Assembly (NCBI GenBank): GCA_900618425.1
Contig: UZAN01042270.1
Coordinates: forward strand, 7,797-49,876
DNA: 42,080 bases
Reading direction: 5' to 3'
From: Echinostoma caproni
Lineage: Eukaryota; Platyhelminthes; Trematoda; Plagiorchiida; Echinostomatidae
Part shown: in pieces, positions 34,890-42,080 of the stretch
Position numbering within the stretch: the stretch's first letter is position 1
Layout of the letters: the number at the start of each line of letters is the position of its first letter
Notes under the pieces: model-generated
Told to the model about the DNA's origin: nothing
Seen by the model: only the letters and a program-made list of their open reading frames with translations
The model's database searches: none
Program-made: the position numbers and the translations under genes

Positions 34890-36480
34890 CTTTTGGGTAA
34901 CGAACCAGACTCGGTCAGGATGTTTGCGGTAATTTTCAATGTTGAATTGAAGTTCACAAGAATGTCCCACAAAAACGACAAGACACCGGAAACAAAGACG
35001 GTGCTTTCTATCACATTAAGAAAACTCAAAGAATAGCTATTTGAGCAGCGCCAGGGTTGAGCGAGTTCGTTCAACGGGGACTACGATTTCACGGTTTTAT
35101 GAGCTGTCCATAGGACAGAAGAGTGGAGTTTCCTCTCGGGGGATCCTGTACGTACTAAACTCTTCATACGATCTGGTGGCCAAATGCTCCACTCATCTTC
35201 TGGAATCGGTAAGAATGGCGTCAGCTAGTCATAGCCTTGAGGATACAATCGGTCTCATTGAGTCAATAAATGGTTTCAGTATTACATCTTGCTTAACAAA
35301 TGTTCCTATTGGCTTAGTTATTCACTATCTGTGAACCCATCAAAAAGCAACGGAATTATCGTAGGCCTACCGATAAATAATCAAAAACAAGAGTTACTCT
35401 TTCTGCCCTCACTATGAGCAGTTTACTAAGGATGGTGTAGAAATGAGGTTCCAGTTAGCTGCATTGTTTGATGATGTTTTCTTGTTCAGAATAGAGAACG
35501 GTCCAGTTGAAACACATCAAACAATGTGCTCAGTACAAACGCTACTTAGACGACAATTTTGGTGTGGTGGATTCCGTAACGGACTACAAACATCCAGTAA
35601 GTCATTTCAACGCAAGCGATCAAAAATATGAAATCCACGATTGAAAAAGAATCAACTTCTCAAAAGTACGAATCAATCAGGTAATCAGTACGCAGGAAAG
35701 CAATCTGTAACAGACAGGACACTCATTTGCGTAACTATATACGGCTCACTCGGAAAAAGATACGAATGCTGTGTTTGGTCAGTATAACTAAAACATGCTA
35801 CACCGAGGACATTCTGTTTGATAAAATCCAAAATGTGAGGAGTATTTTTATCGACAATGAATACCTGTAGGGCTCGGTGGCATCTGTGTTGCAAACACAA
35901 ACGACGTTTGACAAGATGATCATTGCTGAGGAAAAGTTTGTTCACGGTGCTTTTCCATTCAAAGGCGACATGTTGGCAGATAATGTGCACAGAGGATTAT
36001 CAGATGCCATCAACAAGCGTTCTACGCATCGTAGCTCCAAACCAGACTCGAATCTAGTTTACTGGTGTATCGACGGTTGATTAAGAGAACAGCGATTCGG
36101 TTGCCTCTTTCTCTGTTTACTCCTTCACTCGCTCTTGTTGAGGAAAGTATGTTGGTCTCACGACCAGGCGTCTCTCTGAGCGCATTCGCGTAGTTGACAT
36201 GTGCAGTAATTAGTCACTAAAGAAGGCAGTTATGTCGCTTCTTGTCGTAAACGTGACCGAAGCGTTCCCACACATGGCAAGAGTTAACAGGAGACAGTCT
36301 AGACAAGTGCGGTTTCACATTCCAGCCACAACCGAAGCATTTTGTATCTGTTTTTATGACTCCTCCTCCTTTTCCGGTGAAAAATAATTTGTGTAAGCAC
36401 TCAAGCTTCACGGCTGAGCTTCCGATAAGGGACTCATACTGAAACATCCGGGCAAATGCTAATTGGGTTACCAACTGTGA
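34890..36480 (+). mobile_element. Penelope-like element, reverse transcriptase to GIY-YIG endonuclease
   Basis: This is the most complete PLE in the window. Blocks in order: a pre-RT Lys-rich region ending TLRKLKE (about 34903-35036); RSTGTTISRFYELS and RGILYVLNSSYDLVAKC (35041-35334), equal to 'RPTGTxIPRFYGLPKIHK' and 'RPILSxxNSPYxxLAKWL'; and the 'SLxDTxxLIExI...TNVP' segment, shortened so that the first catalytic Asp region (SLDVxSLFTNVP) is largely gone. Next come the catalytic YLDDNF box (35543-35554) with SVTDYKHPVSHFNAS after it; TEDILFDKIQNVRSIF (35793-35870); AFPFKGDMLADNVHRGLS (within 35877-36080); and GIY-YIG signature YVGLTTRRLSERIR (36148-36190). The distal end is poorly readable. 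Several frameshifts and stops make it inactive. Its sequence differs clearly from the copy at 33340-34110, so it is a different PLE family. Confidence 0.9.
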
Positions 36481-37056
36481 TACAAAATGTTAGATACTTC
36501 AATTCTTTTATGTTTTCCCTCGTAAATCATCATCTACTACTAGTTGTATAAAACGCACTGTAATTCAATGAATAGTACACACTGAAAACGAGCTTGTTTA
36601 CCGTTTATTTTTATACATATGGAGTCCAACGGAGTCCAACAGAAGACATGCAACAGAATGTCCGACATTGTTTTTCAACGCAAAATTGAAAATTGGACAT
36701 TTTCTCACAAACATATGCCTTGAACCTCTGTCAGATAAAATCCATTTAAACAAAACTGCTTGAATTCATTTGTCAATTCAATCAATCTATTTATAAAACT
36801 CAGTAAATTCATAATCAACAGCCCTGTGACCGATATGCACAAAATGTTGCCCTGATTCAAATTATTACAAAGATGTTTAGTTTTAATACTATTGAGAAGA
36901 TTTGACAATCACTGATCAATATATATAGTCGGCATGGACAAATGCATAAATGCAAACATTTTGCGATTTAGTAAGAGTGACGGTGATTATGAATTGGGTT
37001 GAAACAAATATGCTCTTGCCACTGGTTAGTGGTTACGAATAAATTACAATTTCATC
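36481..37056. other. Spacer between PLE and RTE fragments
   Basis: AT-rich. A perfect 10-base tandem duplication (GGAGTCCAAC twice) lies at about 36620-36640. The minus-strand ORF 36705-36908 is Leu/Asn-rich and has no motif. Confidence 0.4.
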
Positions 37057-37736
37057 TGACAAAGATGATTCCAGCTGCAAGATCAGAGGATCAGTTATCC
37101 CGCAGGGTAGTCTTTGGAGACAATTTTTGCTATCTTGGCAGCTATATATCACTGGGAGTATCGGCGCGCATGCAAAAGGCTTGGTTGGCATTTGCCGACT
37201 CGAGACATTTGTGGCGCCGTCGCGACGTCCAGCTATTTGTGAAGGGTTGAAGACATACTGCATCAGTTCAACCAGTGCTGCTTTACGGTGCAGAGACTTG
37301 GCCACTACGGAGTAGGATAAAAATAGATTGTCGGTGTTCGAAAACCGCTGTCTATGTCGCCTTGCACGAGTCTGGTTGGCTAACCGGACGAGCAATGCTG
37401 AGGTTAGACGTAGAGTCTTAGGTAATCGTGGTCGCCCACAACAGTGAGTAGTTCACCTTTATATATTACGTTTGGTGGGACGTGTGCTACGCATGTCCCC
37501 CGATGGGTTGCCACGGCGAGGTATGTTTGCCGAGGCAGGTAACGGTTGGGAGAAGATCAAGGAAAGTCAAACTAGGACCTGACATGAGGTTATAACAACC
37601 CCAACCAGGAAACTGGGTCACATAGGTCCCAGTCTGGGGACCCCGCGATCATGTTCACCGATGGTTTGAGACCCTGGGCGATAGGGCTAGGTGTCGCACA
37701 CAGTGGCGCTTGTGCATCTACTCACTATTTTTGTAA
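37057..37736 (+). mobile_element. RTE-clade LINE, 3' end of ORF2
   Basis: The plus strand encodes the C-terminal region of the RTE-type LINE I know from fluke genomes. In order: FCYLGSYIS ('FxYLGSxIS'), VSARMQKAWLAFADSRHLW, RRRDVQLFVKG ('RRRDIRLxxKG'), then in the next frame VQPVLLYGAETWPLR. From about 37334 it reads VFENRCLCRLARVW, SNAEVRRRVLG, VGRVLRMSPDGLPRRGM, GNGWEKIKESQTRT, GPSLGTPR, and finally VETLGDRARCRTQW before a TAA at 37734-37736. Frameshifts and internal stops are present. The catalytic RT core is missing, so the copy is 5'-truncated, which is common for LINEs. Nothing marks a clear 3' tail or target-site duplication. Confidence 0.92.
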
Positions 37737-38066
37737 CTTCAGTCTATATAAAATCTCTATATTCCACTTGAATTTGCTCTGAACATTCTGATTTCATTTT
37801 GCTGTTTTATCCAAAAGGACAGCCAGAAGACAGCAACCAAAACTGACCTACAAATGATTGTACAAAGTGAACTTCACTGAGACTTTGGCGTATAGATCAC
37901 GAATTGTGGTGCATTCGTGAGAGAAAAAAAAATTGGTCAACCGATAACCAGCATGTTGATCAGAACAATAATAGTGGTGGGGACCAAACGTTCCCTAACT
38001 ATCTGTTTCTGTGTTAACCGTGTCGAACACGTTTCTAGAAACCGGCAATAAACGACACTATTGCAG
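37737..38066. other. 3' flank of the RTE fragment
   Basis: This includes the likely short 3' UTR (TATATAAAATCTCTATATTC around 37745-37764) and unassigned DNA. An AAAAAAAA run lies at 37924-37931. Confidence 0.4.
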
Positions 38067-38201
38067 GATTCACTCTCAGCTCACTCTAGCTGTTACCAAC
38101 ATTTGGTCCCTAATAGGTTAGTTCTCGATTACGACATAGATGGGGTGATAGGAAATAAAGTAAACAAAGCTATATTCTACATACCGAAAAAAGACGTACA
38201 G
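38067..38201 (+). CDS. Candidate internal exon, unidentified
   Basis: The frame is open for 45 codons between an acceptor (CACTATTGCAG, ending at 38066) and a consensus donor (TACAG then GTAAAG at 38202), phase 0 on both sides. The surrounding open frame runs 38052-38240. The product is rich in Val, Ile, Asp and Lys, for example RLVLDYDIDGVIGNK and NKAIFYIPKKDVQ, which looks like a beta-rich folded segment. I recognise no family. Alternative acceptors occur at TCTCAG and CTCTAG shortly downstream. It is isolated: no clear partner exon could be found on the plus strand. Confidence 0.27.
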
Positions 38202-39481
38202 GTAAAGGCAACTGCAGATGGGTTCTGTAACATTTTATAGGCGGATTGTTCAACACAAACGGAATTTTAGTTTATCAGCTGGTGCTGCAAATGTGTAGGT
38301 TACAATTGAGACCAAAACGAGTTATTTTTGTGTGAATACATCAAAATTAAGGAACCAGTTTCATTGCATAACAAACGAAGCTCATGTGATGCTTTTCAAT
38401 AGATTGACAAGCAACATTTCACTACGCATGAGCATTCCATTCCATCCGTTCTCTCCCTAGCATTGTTTCCAGTGTCGAGTTAATTGATTGACGCTTATCT
38501 GCAACGTGAGTTGCAAGGCAAACCGGAACAGGGTTTGTATCTGCTCTATCATAAAGATAACTAGAATGGATCAATTTAGATTGAACGAGATAAAGTTACA
38601 AGCTGTATCATCATTAGAGACAGGTCAATTATCCAGTGCACCCTAATGCGGACTGTGAATTGTTCGGTCAATCATTTATGATATTCTTTTATCAGTCATT
38701 GCGAGGCCTCGAAGTTCACGGAATTCGCGATTCTTAGAAGCGATAATTATTCATCGCTTGAAACCGTAATTATGTGTTCAAAAAAACATTTGTGACGCAA
38801 CTGTTTTTGTCGTGGTAGTGACGATATCACACTTGATACTACCCTACCATAGCATGACGTGACATGACCTTTCCTCCCCCTCCCTAGTTCACCACATTCA
38901 CCACATCGTTCGGACCAGTTCACCTCCATATCAAATTTTGTCATCTTACTTGATATCAACGTCTAACCAAAGACAAATCACTCAACTCACTTGCCCACCA
39001 CTGTTCAAATGACTCATTTAAACTAGTATGCTTCTTCGTTTTACATGATCATATAAATGTGCGTTTACAGCTGAATGATAGCACGCGAAATTGATGGCCA
39101 ATATCGCTTCTGCCCACATGTGTCTTCTGGTGTTGATGAGACTTTTACCAGTTCAACAAATGAGATATATTTTCCAAAAACGGAAGATGTGCATGGAGAT
39201 GTAAAATAGTTGTTGTAAATGTCCGACAAAATATATTATATCGTCACCACGCCCCTGGGGTATCGAAACTTCTAAGGGAATCTGATCTTTTCTATTTCGA
39301 GTCCCTCTCACGTGTTTGACTTTTGCGCAAATATCTGGATCGAAGCCAGAGATAGTTTGTCAATAGGAAAGTTCATGTGTATGCAAATCATTGACGGCTA
39401 GTTTCCAATGAACACAAAGGAATTCTTTTGGAGATTTGCGGATGCTGATAAGTGCTGTGGAATTGGCATTTACTAAGATAC
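38202..39481. other. Intergenic or intronic; nothing recognised
   Basis: A Cys-containing minus-strand ORF at 38747-38959 and AT-rich DNA. No element fragment or RNA gene is seen. Confidence 0.4.
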
Positions 39482-39841
39482 ATGAACATAGTAGGGTTGC
39501 TACTACTGATAGTGGACACTAATTGGGCATTGGCCGCATTCATTAACCGGGACGTCAGTGAGATAAGTAGCAGCATGAATGTATGTGAAATGACCACAAG
39601 ATTGGCTTTCATATCGACGTGTGCATGTCTGCACTACTGTATGATGTCGATCATGAAGAATTTCATTGTTGGAGATACCAATAATCATAAATGCCAGCTA
39701 CCTGAACAGCATCATCCTTTCGTTTTACCAGGTTGGACATCCATCGTGATGAGTTTGATGAATCAGTTCTCCCCCTCCCTCCCCCCTGGTTCAATTCGGC
39801 ATTCCATTTGCTGTGGGGGCTTCACGTACATATTAATTTAA
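39482..39841 (+). CDS. Candidate small secreted Cys-containing protein
   Basis: From the ATG at 39482 the frame gives 119 residues and a stop at 39839-39841. The first 18 residues (MNIVGLLLLIVDTNWALA) look like a signal peptide, with a hydrophobic core and an A-L-A cleavage motif. The rest has seven Cys, including CACLHYC, and a hydrophilic middle, then a Pro-rich end (QFSPSLPPGS). The frame is open further upstream (to about 39452) without a better ATG, and the ATG context is poor (T at -3). No family is recognised. A minus-strand ORF overlaps (39388-39612). It could be a single-exon gene, an exon, or chance. Confidence 0.27.
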   Translation: MNIVGLLLLIVDTNWALAAFINRDVSEISSSMNVCEMTTRLAFISTCACLHYCMMSIMKNFIVGDTNNHKCQLPEQHHPFVLPGWTSIVMSLMNQFSPSLPPGSIRHSICCGGFTYILI

Positions 39842-39934
39842 TGGAAATCGTAGAAAAATTGAAAATTATAAGCCCTCGGAAACAGTGTCACTTTAAAATT
39901 TACTGAAGGTGACTTTATATATGTGTGTATGTAG

Positions 39935-40125
39935 GCATATAAAATGTCATTTTACTTCTTTTTCTATTTATTCAATAAACAAATGTATGCTCAACTTTCA
40001 GGAAGTAGGCTGCAGCCATACAAAGTTTACCTGGGGAAATACAGGAGTGCGGCAGTGGATCGGTTCGAACCCGGGAATTCTGGTACCAACTTGGTGACTT
40101 AACCACTTGGTCAACACTGCCGCAT
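39935..40125 (-). repeat. tRNA-derived SINE, copy 3
   Basis: Read on the minus strand, the head starts GCGGCAG and closes with CTGCCGC 75 bases later, so a tRNA-like 7-bp acceptor stem survives. Between them are an A box (TGACCAAGTGGTTAAGTCA, a perfect 4-bp D stem) and a canonical B box (GGGTTCGAACC, 40062-40072). The anticodon and T stems do not pair, so it is not a functional tRNA. The tail CTTCCTGAAAGTTGAGC, followed by ATTGAATAAA and GAAGTAAAAT, matches the tail of copies 1 and 4. This is the best-preserved promoter of the four copies. Confidence 0.8.
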
Positions 40126-41493
40126 GTATGTATGTGTACGTTGCATTACTGATCTTCCAACGCGGAAATAAATAGCTTTAAAATAACTAAACCGAACTTA
40201 AACTGAATTGAAATTGTCAGCTAAGAAACAAATCAGATGAGTTATTTTTATATCATTGGAATTTCTTGCAAAAGGTTCAGGACCTCAAAGCGGCCCGTTA
40301 GCATTTGTTTTATGAAGGATTTTGTTGCAGTCTACTTCAATTTCAATAAATTATAAACTGAATGAATTGTGCATTTTATATGTAGACGTTAATTAACTGT
40401 TCGTTCATTAAACAAACACGATGAACAGCTTCCGAATTCAATCTTTATCCTTTTTAGTGCGATTTCGTTTTCCATGGTTTGTACAACAGATTGGGTGACA
40501 ATTTTGTATTTCCTCTCTCTCTCTCTTTTCTCAAACAATGAACTCGGTCATTATTGGGGGGGGGGNGGGGGGTGGATGTCAATTTAGTCTTAACGATCTG
40601 ATTATCTCTCTGGATTGAGAAAAATGATATCAAACAAACTGACAATTTACCTATGATACCTCACTTGAGGATGACCATAAAAGGACAATGTTAATGAGCC
40701 GGTCAGTTATAACAGAAATAATTACGTCTAGAGGTCAGATACTATTCACCACCGTCTCTCGATCCTCGCTCTCATCTCTCGAGTGTGCCTCATGTGCTAT
40801 TGAATATAGGATTGGTAATTATTGGTAATTACGGGGAAAACCGCGATGAACAAACGATGCGGACGAGATCCAGTGTGTTGTTTCCAAGTAATTGAGGTCA
40901 TTAGGGTGAAGCAGTCAATCATTGAACAATTGAATGTTTACCACAGAAGCAAAATTTAGTCATTTGCTTGTCCCTAAAGTAATTTGACAAATCGAGAACG
41001 TTTATTTGACTACCATCATCAACGAAAAGAAAACATAATAGAATCGTTTGAAAATGGAAAACAACTATTTATCACCGCAAAATCTCCCTTCAAATGGCAG
41101 AAATAAATGATGCATATTGCCCATGTGTTCAGCTCAAAACGCGTGTACAAATGCCAGACTGATGAAACACAGAAAGAAAATTAAAATAATTCCAAAAAGG
41201 TGTTGAATGAAGTCTATCCGGATTTAACTGACCCATAGGCATACTATCTGATCACTCATAATGCATAACGTAATAGGAATTAATTGAGGTAGAAATTAAA
41301 ATTCCTTACCAGCCACGGACACAGAATCTCAAATTCCGAACGCTTCTCATGTATTAGTACGCTACTGGCCAAAGCTCCTAGAATCCTTGCGTAAAATAGA
41401 CTGTAGCCTTTCATTGTGCTTTTGTTATAATTTGTGCAGAGAGTCTAGGAGTTAAAAGTACACAGGGGAAATTGCTTTCCGGAATATACCAGA
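40126..41493. other. Intergenic; simple repeats only
   Basis: This holds a CT-rich run (40511-40530) and the poly-G run listed separately. A small duplication (TTGGTAATTA twice) occurs near 40813-40832. No gene or element is recognised. Confidence 0.4.
40556..40572 (+). repeat. Poly-G run with an ambiguous base
   Basis: Seventeen positions are all G except one N at 40566. The length is probably uncertain in the assembly, and the strand could form a G-quadruplex. The minus-strand ORF across it (40454-40645) is an artefact. Confidence 0.95.
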
Positions 41494-41680
41494 GACGGTG
41501 GTGGTGGCCCGGTGGTAACGTCACCAATTATCACCCCGGAGAACGAGAGTTCGAATCCCTTCAACACCGCCTGACTTTCCCCATTTGTGTATTGTATGGC
41601 ACCCCTTTGATTGGCCGCTTCCCCTTCCTGAAAATTATATCTTTGTATATTCAATAAAAGGAAGTAAAACGAAAAAGACA
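41494..41680 (+). repeat. tRNA-derived SINE, copy 4
   Basis: The head has an A-box-like TGGCCCGGTGGTAACG (about 41506-41521) and a canonical B box GTTCGAATCCC (41549-41559); complementary CGGTG and CACCG flank them like a tRNA acceptor stem. The body TTTGATTGGCCGCTTCCCC and the tail CCTGAAAATTATATCTTTG, then TATATTCAATAAAAGGAAG, match copy 1 closely. An A-rich end follows. With both Pol III boxes readable and the tail intact, this is the youngest-looking copy together with copy 3. Confidence 0.87.
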
Positions 41681-42080
41681 CATTGACTGAAAAATGCAGT
41701 TTAGCAAAAAAACTATTTCTCGGTGACTAATCAATTGGTTAATACGGCACATTTTACATCACGTCATTTTTTATAGAAAAGAGGAAACAAAATTAATGAT
41801 TATTCAAATGGGGATTGTTGTTATTGTTTTCCGTCTCAATTTCACAAAACCGGAAATGACTGATCCTGCCTTCGGAACTGAAGCTTGGTCCGTGAACGAG
41901 GACACGTGCAGTCGCATGCGGTCGCTCAATTTGTGTTCTCTCGGTTTTCAGTGGATTTTATGTGTCAAACCTCGTCATATAACGTCGAGTCAGCACTCAT
42001 TCGACTCAGTTCGGTGAGCTACATCGAGTGATATCACTCTCTTGGATATATACCATACGCGTCTCACGTTTCCGCCGTTC
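41681..42080. other. Right edge; nothing firmly assigned
   Basis: Composition becomes more GC-rich from about 41860. An ORF at 41796-42017 has no motif. A 14-base perfect palindrome (GAGTGATATCACTC) lies at 42026-42039. This could be the approach to another gene outside the window. Confidence 0.35.

Noticed and set aside
35070..35100. A spliced-leader-like TCACGGTTTTA segment
   Set aside because: It lies inside the PLE reverse-transcriptase coding block and lacks a following donor and Sm-site context.
36217..36474. An 85-codon minus-strand ORF with Gly/Cys-rich middle
   Set aside because: Antisense to the decayed distal end of the PLE at 34890-36480; no independent support.
37033..37395. 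A 120-codon minus-strand ORF
   Set aside because: Antisense to the RTE ORF2 fragment, whose plus-strand motifs are unambiguous.
39935..40125. A functional tRNA gene
   Set aside because: A and B boxes and the acceptor stem are present, but anticodon and T stems do not pair, and the downstream tail matches the other SINE copies.

Overview
The window reads as intron-rich nuclear DNA from a flatworm, most likely a digenean fluke. The evidence is a rhodopsin-type GPCR of flatworm style split by a 7.3-kb intron, plus decayed CR1-, RTE- and Penelope-type retroelements and a tRNA-derived SINE family. The RTE C-terminus in particular resembles what I know from fluke genomes. The DNA is AT-rich, with no operons and no bacterial or viral gene content. 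The species cannot be named from the sequence alone.

Layout, left to right. 1-1925: no recognisable gene. 1925-4520 (+): a badly broken CR1/Jockey-type LINE (endonuclease, reverse transcriptase, C-terminal tail). 5158-5340 (+): SINE copy 1. 7003-7335 (-): a GIY-YIG tail of a Penelope-like element (PLE). 8500-8990 (+): an unidentified coding-like patch. 10800-11705 (+): PLE reverse transcriptase without its endonuclease. 12880-13045 (+): SINE copy 2. 13339-13695 (-): the C-terminus of a second CR1-type LINE. 19031-27718 (-): the one gene I consider real, a two-exon GPCR (exon 1 at 27481-27718, exon 2 at 19031-20175). 33340-34110 and 34890-36480 (+): two further PLE copies. 37057-37736 (+): the 3' end of an RTE-clade LINE. 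39935-40125 (-) and 41494-41680 (+): SINE copies 3 and 4. The rest is intron or intergenic DNA with a few candidate exons that have reasonable splice sites but no recognised homology.

Apart from the GPCR, everything identifiable is retroelement debris. All element ORFs carry stops or frameshifts, so none looks autonomous. The window therefore shows one signalling-receptor locus in a retroelement graveyard. Its most interesting aspects are the receptor's unusual architecture (very long first intracellular loop, degenerate TM6/TM7 motifs), the density of at least two PLE families, and the SINE family with a conserved 3' tail. I found no sign of a wholly new system.
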